This document shows positions 1-5,974 of a stretch of 6,283 bases of DNA, piece after piece; position 1 is the stretch's first letter, and each line of letters opens with the position of its first letter. This stretch comes from Bacteroidota bacterium (GTDB lineage Bacteria > Bacteroidota > Ignavibacteria > Kryptoniales > JAKASW01): positions 1-6,283 of the forward strand of contig JAJYJD010000212.1 in assembly GCA_021789755.1 (NCBI GenBank). The letters are read 5' to 3'. The translations under genes were made by a program, and so were the position numbers. A model generated the notes under the pieces. It ran no database searches, was not told the origin of the DNA, and saw only the letters and a list, made by a program, of their open reading frames with translations.

Positions 1-1
1 G

Positions 2-1012
2 ATTGCCCTCTTTATCGTCTTCTTCACGCGCAGGTTTGTGGACAGGCCGATAAACAAGCTCATTGTCGGAACCAGAGCGGTGAGCCGTATGCAGCTTGAT
101 CAAGTTGTGGAGGTAACTTCCAGCTCCGAGCTCGGCGAACTCGCGCATGAATTCAACGTGATGAGCGAACGGCTCAACAAAGCTATGGCTGAGCTCAACC
201 ATGCTACCCAGGATCTCGAGCTGAAGGTCAAGGACAGAACGAAGCAACTTGAGGTCGCTCATCAGAAACTGCTTCAGAGCGATCGCCTCGCATCCCTCGG
301 TCAATTGTCTGCGACCGTTGCTCATGAAATAAACAATCCCATCTCCGGTGTGCTGAACCTCGCGATGCTCCTCGACAGGATCATGAAAGACGACGGGATA
401 CCGCAGGACCGTGTCCCTGAGTTCAGGAAATATATCGGCCAGATCATAGATGAGACCACCCGGGTCGGAAGAATAGTATCCGATCTCCTTGCCTTTTCAA
501 GAAGATCGAAACCGCAAAGCATGAATGTCGACCTGAACGGGGTAATCAAGAACACGCTTCTTCTTCTAAGGCACAGGCTTGAGCTTGGGAACATTGGCCT
601 CGAGCTCCACCTGTCGGATACATTGCCTCCCGTGGAGTGTGATGGCCCGCAGATGCAGCAGGTTATCATAAATCTGGTCATGAACGGTGCCGAGGCATGT
701 CAGAACAAGAGAAGCGGTACGTTATCGATCACGACGAGGCAGGAAGACAAATCTATCGTCCTTGAAATATCTGATAACGGAGACGGCATACCGAAAGAGG
801 TCATGCCTAAAATTTTCGATCCGTTCTTCACGACGAAAGGCGAAGTGAAGGGAATAGGTCTCGGTCTATCCGTCGTCTATGGAATCGTCGATGCTCACGG
901 CGGAGATATCGAAGTAGATACCACCGTCGGTGTCGGAACGACGTTCAGGGTGACCATCCCGATCAAAAAGGGGCAGGCACAGGCGAGCGAACCGGCCGGG
1001 GCGAAAGCCTGA
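2..1012 (+). CDS. Membrane sensor histidine kinase, HAMP-HisKA-HATPase_c (5' partial)
   Basis: Autophosphorylating sensor of a two-component system, very probably feeding the response regulator two genes downstream. The frame is open from base 2, so the true start and the sensing region lie outside the window. Residues here count from base 2. Residues 1-8 (IALFIVFF) look like the end of a transmembrane helix. A HAMP linker follows (about 9-60), then a coiled-coil stretch (60-95). The HisKA H-box has its phospho-accepting His at about residue 108 (AHEINNP; codon 323-325). The ATPase domain shows an N-box (NLVMNGAEA, about 224-232), G1 (DNGDGIP, 258-264), F-box (FDPFF, 272-276) and G2 (GIGLGL, 283-288). 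This is the NtrB-like class that partners NtrC-type regulators. The extreme C-terminus is a short Ala/Gly/Lys-rich tail. The stop shares its last base with the next gene's start (TGATG). The catalytic core looks intact; the signal sensed is unknown. Confidence 0.95.
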   Translation: MALFIVFFTRRFVDRPINKLIVGTRAVSRMQLDQVVEVTSSSELGELAHEFNVMSERLNKAMAELNHATQDLELKVKDRTKQLEVAHQKLLQSDRLASLGQLSATVAHEINNPISGVLNLAMLLDRIMKDDGIPQDRVPEFRKYIGQIIDETTRVGRIVSDLLAFSRRSKPQSMNVDLNGVIKNTLLLLRHRLELGNIGLELHLSDTLPPVECDGPQMQQVIINLVMNGAEACQNKRSGTLSITTRQEDKSIVLEISDNGDGIPKEVMPKIFDPFFTTKGEVKGIGLGLSVVYGIVDAHGGDIEVDTTVGVGTTFRVTIPIKKGQAQASEPAGAKA

Positions 1013-1593
1013 TGGGAAAGATTTACGTGTCGATGGTCGGAGCGGTGAATGAAGACGTTGTGACGATGATAGCACGTCATGTGAGAGGGATGTTCGGATT
1101 CGAGGTCGAGATGTACACGTCATTTCCGGATCCCGATTACGCATTCGAAGAAAGCAGACGGCAGTTCAGTTCCGCCCTGATGCTGCAGAATCTCGCCCGT
1201 GTTCGTCCGCCGGACGCCGCAAAGTTCCTGGCCATAACGGAGGCTGACCTGTTTATCCCCATGGTCACTTTCGTATACGGACAGGCACAGCTGGCAGGAA
1301 AAGCGGCGCTCGTCTCACTCGCCAGGCTGTCGCAGGAATTTTACGGGTTGCCGCCGGACAAGGAACTTAAAATGCGGCGAGCGCGGAAGGAAGCGGCGCA
1401 CGAGCTCGGGCACACTTTCGGCCTGGTGCATTGCCATGACAGGTCATGTCTCATGTCGCTTTCGACGGAAGTACTTCAGATCGATGTGAAGTCGGAAGAC
1501 TTCTGTCGCAGCTGCTGGATAGTGCTCGAAGAGGAACTTACAGAGCTCAGGAAAGAAACGAAGAAGAACAAAATCTTGGAGTTTCGCAGATGA
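1012..1593 (+). CDS. amzA: Archaemetzincin-family zinc metalloprotease
   Basis: Predicted zinc-dependent peptidase of 193 aa, a normal length for the archaemetzincin (AmzA, peptidase M54) family. The signature is clear: HELGHTFGLVHC at residues 130-141, with zinc ligands His130, His134 and His140 and catalytic Glu131. Cys141 is followed by X4-Cys146, the Met-turn at Met148, and a C-terminal CRSC (Cys165, Cys168) thought to bind a second, structural zinc. The Met-to-Cys spacing is 16 residues, one fewer than the 17 I remember for the family consensus. I see no signal peptide or TM segment, so it is probably cytoplasmic. The ATG overlaps the kinase stop by one base and has no strong Shine-Dalgarno, which suggests translational coupling. 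Its stop overlaps the regulator's start. Physiological substrates of bacterial members are unknown to me. The position implies a role with the two-component system, but that is inference. The symbol is borrowed from archaeal members. Confidence 0.9.
   Translation: MGKIYVSMVGAVNEDVVTMIARHVRGMFGFEVEMYTSFPDPDYAFEESRRQFSSALMLQNLARVRPPDAAKFLAITEADLFIPMVTFVYGQAQLAGKAALVSLARLSQEFYGLPPDKELKMRRARKEAAHELGHTFGLVHCHDRSCLMSLSTEVLQIDVKSEDFCRSCWIVLEEELTELRKETKKNKILEFRR
1576..1581 (+). promoter_or_regulatory. Ribosome binding site that sets the regulator start
   Basis: TTGGAG lies 8 bases before the ATG at 1590, inside the last codons of the metalloprotease gene. It supports starting the response regulator at 1590 and not at the in-frame ATG at 1446, which would add 48 residues with no receiver-domain character. 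Confidence 0.6.
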
Positions 1594-2948
1594 AAACGCA
1601 ATGGGAAATACTCGTTGTCGATGATGAAGAGGTGATGAGAGAGTCGCTCGTGGCGTGGCTGCGGGAAGACGGCTACGGCGTTGATTCCGCCGCCTCCGGA
1701 AAGTCGGCGATCGAGAAGGCGGGCGAGAAGGACTACGCAATCTACTTTATCGATCTGAAGATGCCGGGCGGCATGGACGGGATCGAATCAATGATGGAGA
1801 TAAAGAAGATCCGTCCCGATGCCTCGATAATAATTATTACTGCCTATGCGACCGTCGACACCGCGATCTCCGCAATGAAGGAGGGTGCCCAGGAGTATAT
1901 AGTCAAACCATGCAACCCGAAAGAGATATCGATACTCGTCGAGCGAATAATAAAAGTGAAAAATCTCCAGCGCGAGAACTTGATACTCAGGAAGAAACTG
2001 ACGAGACAATACAGATTCCACGACATAATCAGCAAGAATCCGCAAATGCACGACATCTTCGAGCTTGTTCAGGAGATATCGAGCCTTAAGAGCACGGCTT
2101 TGATCCGGGGCGAAAGCGGAACCGGGAAGGAACTGGTCGCGAGGGCAATTCATTATTCCGGTGACAGGGCCTCGAAGCCGTTTGTCGGAGTCTCATGCGC
2201 GGCGCTTGCCGAGACTCTCCTTGAATCTGAACTCTTCGGCCACGAGAAGGGAGCGTTCACCGGCGCGGTGGCGCAGAAGAAAGGTAAATTCGAGCTCGCT
2301 GACGGCGGCACGATTTTTCTGGACGAGATCGGAGATATTTCACCGAAGCTGCAGATGGATTTGCTGCGCGTGTTGCAGGAGCGGAGCTTCTATCGCGTCG
2401 GCGGCACGGAGGAAATAACGGTGGATGTACGAGTCATAGCCGCGACACACAGGGATCTTTCGGAAGCTGTTTCCGCCGGTACGTTCAGAGATGACCTCTA
2501 CTACCGGCTCGACGTTATCAATATTCAGATACCACCGCTCAGAGAAAGACGTGAAGACATACCGATACTTGCGAGGAGTTTCATAGAACGCCTTTCACAC
2601 GAGCTCGGAAAGGAAATTGACGACGTCAGCGAAGGCGGCCTGAAAGTGTTGATGGACTACAACTGGCCGGGCAACGTCCGTGAACTCGAGAACGCTGTCG
2701 AGCGGGCCATGGTGACATGCAAGAACACCATTCTGAGCGGCGAAGATTTCGGATTCCTCGAACAGAACGGCTTAAAGAAGCAATCGTGGAATGTTCCGGA
2801 CAACATCCCCCTCCAGGTTGTCGAGAAGCAGGTGATAGAAGCTACGATCAAACGCACTCAGGGAAACATAAAAGAGGCTGCCTCGGTGCTCGGCATCGAC
2901 AGATCGACACTTTACGAGAAGATTAAAAAGTATGAGATAGAGAGATAG
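1590..2948 (+). CDS. NtrC-family sigma-54-dependent response regulator
   Basis: Phosphorylation-controlled activator of sigma-54 promoters, 452 aa, a typical length for the NtrC/AtoC/ZraR group. The receiver domain spans about 1-120, with acidic pair Asp11/Asp12, phospho-acceptor Asp55 (FIDLKMPG), Thr84 and Lys106 (VKP). A helical linker leads to the AAA+ domain (about 145-375): Walker A GESGTGK at 174-180, sigma-54-contacting GAFTGA at 221-226, Walker B FLDE at 243-246, the DDLYYRL segment at 301-307, and sensor II region WPGNVREL at 359-366. The Fis-type helix-turn-helix is at about 410-450 (NIKEAASVLGIDRSTLYEKI). The start at 1590 is chosen because the receiver begins at once and a ribosome binding site precedes it. 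ATGA at 1590-1593 overlaps the upstream stop, so the gene is coupled to the metalloprotease and kinase. All key residues are present, so it should be functional. The target promoter is not visible; the convergent redox operon is a reasonable guess. Confidence 0.97.
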   Translation: MKTQWEILVVDDEEVMRESLVAWLREDGYGVDSAASGKSAIEKAGEKDYAIYFIDLKMPGGMDGIESMMEIKKIRPDASIIIITAYATVDTAISAMKEGAQEYIVKPCNPKEISILVERIIKVKNLQRENLILRKKLTRQYRFHDIISKNPQMHDIFELVQEISSLKSTALIRGESGTGKELVARAIHYSGDRASKPFVGVSCAALAETLLESELFGHEKGAFTGAVAQKKGKFELADGGTIFLDEIGDISPKLQMDLLRVLQERSFYRVGGTEEITVDVRVIAATHRDLSEAVSAGTFRDDLYYRLDVINIQIPPLRERREDIPILARSFIERLSHELGKEIDDVSEGGLKVLMDYNWPGNVRELENAVERAMVTCKNTILSGEDFGFLEQNGLKKQSWNVPDNIPLQVVEKQVIEATIKRTQGNIKEAASVLGIDRSTLYEKIKKYEIER

Positions 2949-2950
2949 GG

Positions 2951-3021
2951 CCACGGATTCTGATCCTGCATGGTCGTGTCACGGCATGCCTGCACGCCGT
3001 AGTATCGCCGTGGTTTCGTTT
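2951..3021 (+). terminator. Nested inverted repeats, possible terminator
   Basis: Just past the regulator stop, CCACGG (2951-2956) is complementary to CCGTGG (3008-3013). Inside it ACGGC (2981-2985) pairs with GCCGT (2996-3000). The outer right arm runs into TTTCGTTT (3014-3021). This could fold as a branched structure and end the plus-strand transcript. The long outer loop and interrupted T-tract make it a weak candidate for an intrinsic terminator. The rest of the 126-base convergent gap (2949-3074) shows nothing else I can name. Confidence 0.3.
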
Positions 3022-3074
3022 CGGCACAGAGGCGTGGGCCGGGACTTACGCGGAAACATTCGCAAGGTTTGTGG

Positions 3075-3929
3075 CTACGGTTCCAGAAAAACTTCCCCGA
3101 GTAAACTGTCCCAGTCGGCGCCGGGATAGTTGGCCGGCATATCTTCGACGAGCTCGCCGCCGTCTGCCAGACTTACGCCTGCCTCTTCTGTGCTGAGAGC
3201 AATTTCCAGCCGTTCGAGTTCCGTCATTATCCATGGTTGTATCTCTACGCCTTTGAGCAGATGCCGCAGGTCGCAGTCGTTGCCGGTGTCCACTCTCAGA
3301 TAAAAACCGTTTCCCCGGCCGCCGACCGCGACTACCTTTCCCTCCACGGGTGAAAGGATTCTGATCCTCGACTCACCTCTCCTGAAGAACCACCCGGTCC
3401 CATTGGTTACTAATTTCGTCCCGACTGAGGGAAACTCCGGGGTTGAAGCTCTGCCGATCATTCGTTCTCCAAAATCATCGAGGCCGACTGTCAATTTCCC
3501 GTCGCTTTCTCTTCTCACCCACGTGTGCCCGCGGTGGTACAACCGGTCGGCCGGCATGCGCAGGCCAAAAACTGAGGTGCCGATTTTGTGAGTGCTGCGA
3601 GAGTGCGGCGGATCGAGGGGGGCGGTCGGGCGCGAAACCTCCGTAAGGTCAGCGTGCAGTTTGCAAGTCCGGCAATCGAATCCATTGTGACACACGCGGT
3701 TGCTGAGCTCGCCCGTAAAAACGTGGCGGCATGTCTTTGCAAAGGACGGGATATCCTCGAAGTCTACATGCCATTTTATTTCATCTATGCGGGTTGACTT
3801 CAGATCTCGCAGCGCACGGCGCGCGGCAATCCCACAGGCCGCAAGAATCACTCCGCTGACGACGTAGAAGATAGTCAGGAAAAGGACGTTTCCAGTTTCC
3901 CAGGTAAAACCGTAGACCCACGGAAGCAT
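3075..3929 (-). CDS. Membrane-anchored Cys-rich protein with degenerate GcvH-like (lipoyl-fold) domain
   Basis: 284 aa, last gene of the redox operon. Residues 14-34 form one hydrophobic helix followed by RRALRDLKSTR, so the C-terminal part is probably cytoplasmic. Residues 60-95 form a Cys/His segment: Cys67, Cys80, Cys86, Cys89 (C-X12-C-X5-C-X2-C) with His69, His81 and His92. It is a likely metal or Fe-S site. Residues about 128-245 resemble glycine cleavage H protein: GHTWVR at 134-139, TVGLDDFGERMIG at 147-159, and the hairpin SPVEGKVVAVGG at 193-204. In true H proteins the lipoylated lysine sits 8 residues before the Pro of this hairpin; here that position is Glu186 and the surrounding turn is FFRRGESRIR, with no lysine. 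Lipoylation and a role in glycine cleavage are therefore unlikely. From memory, similar lysine-less H-like proteins occur beside NrfD-type and regulatory genes in Desulfobacterota. The start is 1 base after the NrfD-like stop, with GAGGAG 8 bases before it. Function unknown; possibly assembly, scaffold or redox accessory of the complex. Confidence 0.85.
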   Translation of the reverse strand: MLPWVYGFTWETGNVLFLTIFYVVSGVILAACGIAARRALRDLKSTRIDEIKWHVDFEDIPSFAKTCRHVFTGELSNRVCHNGFDCRTCKLHADLTEVSRPTAPLDPPHSRSTHKIGTSVFGLRMPADRLYHRGHTWVRRESDGKLTVGLDDFGERMIGRASTPEFPSVGTKLVTNGTGWFFRRGESRIRILSPVEGKVVAVGGRGNGFYLRVDTGNDCDLRHLLKGVEIQPWIMTELERLEIALSTEEAGVSLADGGELVEDMPANYPGADWDSLLGEVFLEP

Positions 3930-3930
3930 T

Positions 3931-5175
3931 TTATGATCTCCTCGGATTCTGCTTCAAGTCGGTTTCCTGTGGAAAGAGCCGCAGGTACCGGAACGAGAGC
4001 GAATAGATGATCGTGCCGTACGCGACCACGAAGAGGAACGTGGCAACTTCCTGCCAACTCGGCGTATACAGCATGAATTTGTCGAATGCCAGCGTCGGCA
4101 ACGCGAGCGTCTGTATTGTCATTACGAATCTGTTCAATAGTATCCCGCAACAAACGAGGGACGATGAAAGGACGAGCCAGCCAAGCCTGAGCTTGCCGCT
4201 CCCGACGAGCATCAACATTGCGGGGATGAGACCGAAGACAATAATCTCAACGAAAAGGATCCAAACGTTAAACGGTGCCCAGAGGAAGAAGCTCATTCCT
4301 GACAATCCAAACCCGGGAGCGGTCCTGTTGAGCCAGGTGAGCGTGTCGATCGATTTCAAGAAGACATAGACGGTCAGAAGGGCGCCGGAAATTTTTGCGA
4401 GGAGCCTGTAAACGTTCTCGCTAACCAGCTTCTTCCTGCTGAGTCTCGAAACCATCCATGTGCTGAGTAAAATGAAACTCGGTCCCGCAGCGGCGGCCGA
4501 GATAATGAACAGGAAGAATGTGCTGGGCCAGATCGCAATTCCTTCCCTGAATGCAAACGGCCGTCCCTGCAAGACGCCATACAACCCGCCGAGTGATCCC
4601 TGGTGGAAGAATGAGAGGAACGTTCCGACACCGGCAAGTATTGGCATGACCTTGTGAAGCTCGAACTCGAAAACGAGAAAACCGGGGATCTCCTTGAGTT
4701 TCCTATTCTTCAAAACTACAGGCGCGTATTCGATCGCAAGAACCGTCAGGTAGCAGGTGATGCAGAAAGTAACTTCAGTCAGCATGGAATGAACGTTCGG
4801 ATGCCAGAAAGTGAACCATGCGCGCAAAGGCTGGCCGACGTCGACCATCAGCACCAGAACGGCGCCGCTGTAGCAAATGAAGCCGAGCACGACGGCACTG
4901 TTTATCACGGCTCTTAGTTCATCTCTTTTGAGGATATAAACCAGGAAACCGGTGAAGAATGCGCCTGCACCGAGTGCGATCACTGAAAGGTCGAGGAATA
5001 TCCAGAGCCCGAACGCAAACCGGTTATCCATGTTTGTCTGGTTCAATCCTCTTGATAAGCACAGATAAGTTGCGTACAAACCGATCGCGAGGATAAGAGT
5101 CCATGGAATGATCCACATTACAAATCTGCCGGGCGAAGCACGTTTGACGCCGCGGGCAACGAGATGGCTATCCAT
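3931..5175 (-). CDS. NrfD/HybB-type integral membrane quinone-interacting subunit
   Basis: Polytopic membrane subunit that in this superfamily (NrfD, PsrC, HybB, DsrP) exchanges electrons between a peripheral Fe-S subunit and the membrane quinone pool. The 414 aa contain about ten hydrophobic helices, near residues 18-40, 54-82, 91-113, 131-155, 172-202, 216-243, 255-282, 296-326, 329-356 and 374-398. The length and helix number, and the FFHQGSLGGLYG segment at 189-200, fit the HybB/DsrP-like branch (compare the HQSSLGSL-type motif I recall there) better than the shorter eight-helix PsrC type. The first ATG in this frame is at 5199. I chose the ATG at 5175 because AAAGGA lies 7 bases before it; the ATG at 5181 is too close to that site. 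With this start it overlaps the upstream Fe-S gene by 8 bases. One base separates its stop from the next start. The subclass is inferred from motif memory, not alignment. Confidence 0.93.
   Translation of the reverse strand: MDSHLVARGVKRASPGRFVMWIIPWTLILAIGLYATYLCLSRGLNQTNMDNRFAFGLWIFLDLSVIALGAGAFFTGFLVYILKRDELRAVINSAVVLGFICYSGAVLVLMVDVGQPLRAWFTFWHPNVHSMLTEVTFCITCYLTVLAIEYAPVVLKNRKLKEIPGFLVFEFELHKVMPILAGVGTFLSFFHQGSLGGLYGVLQGRPFAFREGIAIWPSTFFLFIISAAAAGPSFILLSTWMVSRLSRKKLVSENVYRLLAKISGALLTVYVFLKSIDTLTWLNRTAPGFGLSGMSFFLWAPFNVWILFVEIIVFGLIPAMLMLVGSGKLRLGWLVLSSSLVCCGILLNRFVMTIQTLALPTLAFDKFMLYTPSWQEVATFLFVVAYGTIIYSLSFRYLRLFPQETDLKQNPRRS
3938..3943 (-). promoter_or_regulatory. Ribosome binding site of the GcvH-like gene
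   Basis: GAGGAG on the minus strand lies within the last codons of the NrfD-like gene, 8 bases before the ATG at 3929. It supports that start, which places the single transmembrane helix at the N-terminus. Confidence 0.6.
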
Positions 5176-5974
5176 GAACATTTCCTTTCGTCGCCACAAC
5201 CTCTTCGCCGAGCGTCCTTACCCATTCCCGTTCGGAGCGGTAGTAAACCTTCGGGCCTGTGCCGAGGTTTTCCAGCAGTCTAAAACTGATCCTGTCCTTT
5301 GAAAGCCGCGAAACTTCGGAATCTTCGTCGAGGAGATCTCCAAAAGTCATCGCTTTGGCCGGACAGGCCTCCACGCATGCCGGAACGTAATCGGCGGGAT
5401 CTATCTCTCTCTTTCCTTCGGCGGCCGCTTTTGTCCTTGCCGCCTGGAGGCGGTGGAAACAGAAGTTGCACTTCTCGACCACTCCGCGCATTCTCGGCGA
5501 CACGTCGGGATTCAACGCTTCTTCCATTCCCTTTGGCCAGACAGGATCCCACCAGTTGAAGTACCTCGCGTGGTACGGACAAGCTGCCATGCAATACCTG
5601 CAACCCAGACATCTCACCGGAATCTGACCGACGATTCCGGTAGTTGGGTCAACCTCGACCGCCTTTTGCGGGCACACGGAAACGCACGGCGCATGATGGT
5701 CACATTGCTGGCATGAAACCGGGAAGAAGACAGATTCGTTGTCGGGAAAAGATTTCCCGTTGTCTGCCCGATAGACTCTGATCGGCGTTATCCCGGTCCT
5801 CTCGGTCGAGGTCGGCGGATCCGGTGGGACATTATTTTCGATGGCACAGGCAACCAGACATGCCCCGCACCCGGTGCATCGATCGAGGTCGATTATCATT
5901 CCGTAACGTGCCTTGGAAAATTTCTGTTCGGGTTCAGCTACAACGGGAAAATTTCGGCTGTCGTTGTTTGCCAT
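5168..5974 (-). CDS. Ferredoxin-like electron-transfer subunit with four [4Fe-4S] clusters (DmsB/PsrB/NrfC type)
   Basis: Electron-transfer (beta) subunit expected to wire a molybdopterin catalytic subunit to the NrfD-like membrane subunit. The 268 aa carry sixteen cluster cysteines in four groups: C33-X2-C36-X2-C39-X3-C43; C88-X2-C91-X5-C97-X3-C101; C122-X2-C125-X2-C128-X3-C132; and C169-X2-C172 with C200-X3-C204. The long gap in the last group is typical of DmsB/NrfC/PsrB-like proteins. CTGCGACLVAC and the CP pairs after C101, C132 and C204 are classic. No Tat or Sec signal is visible, so either it stays cytoplasmic or it rides on a signal in its partner, as DmsB-type subunits do. The start at 5974 has GAGGA 9 bases upstream and leaves about 25 residues before the first motif. 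This start lies 37 bases inside the upstream catalytic-subunit gene, and the gene's end overlaps the membrane subunit by 8 bases. Tight coupling indicates a single complex. Confidence 0.96.
   Translation of the reverse strand: MANNDSRNFPVVAEPEQKFSKARYGMIIDLDRCTGCGACLVACAIENNVPPDPPTSTERTGITPIRVYRADNGKSFPDNESVFFPVSCQQCDHHAPCVSVCPQKAVEVDPTTGIVGQIPVRCLGCRYCMAACPYHARYFNWWDPVWPKGMEEALNPDVSPRMRGVVEKCNFCFHRLQAARTKAAAEGKREIDPADYVPACVEACPAKAMTFGDLLDEDSEVSRLSKDRISFRLLENLGTGPKVYYRSEREWVRTLGEEVVATKGNVHG
5183..5188 (-). promoter_or_regulatory. Ribosome binding site that sets the NrfD-like start
   Basis: AAAGGA on the minus strand lies 7 bases before the ATG at 5175 and only 1 base before the ATG at 5181. 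It therefore favours the shorter protein beginning MDSHLVARG over the in-frame starts at 5181 and 5199. Confidence 0.6.

Noticed and set aside
1446..1589. In-frame 48-residue N-terminal extension of the response regulator from the ATG at 1446
   Set aside because: It overlaps the metalloprotease's zinc and cysteine motifs in another frame and has no receiver-like sequence. The ATG at 1590 has a ribosome binding site and starts directly at the receiver domain.
2161..2418. Plus-strand 85-residue frame inside the AAA+ region of the regulator
   Set aside because: Its Arg/Ser-rich translation is the out-of-frame reading of Walker A to GAFTGA coding sequence, with no independent support.
2955..3368. 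Exact 13-base direct repeat GGATTCTGATCCT at 2955-2967 and 3356-3368
   Set aside because: About 0.3 such 13-base matches are expected by chance in a window of this size. One copy is within coding sequence, and there is no third copy or spacer pattern, so neither an att site nor a CRISPR-like array is supported.
3492..3530. GcvH-like gene as a working glycine cleavage H protein
   Set aside because: There is no lysine at the lipoylation position, a TM anchor is present, and no other glycine cleavage genes are nearby.
3403..3797. Plus-strand open frames opposite the GcvH-like gene
   Set aside because: They are antisense shadows with Arg/Ser/Pro-rich, low-complexity translations and no recognisable domain; the minus-strand frame carries conserved motifs.
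4644..4660. TGGCATGACCTTGTG resembling a sigma-54 -24/-12 promoter
   Set aside because: The downstream element lacks the GC dinucleotide at the required spacing, and the sequence lies antisense inside the membrane-subunit gene.
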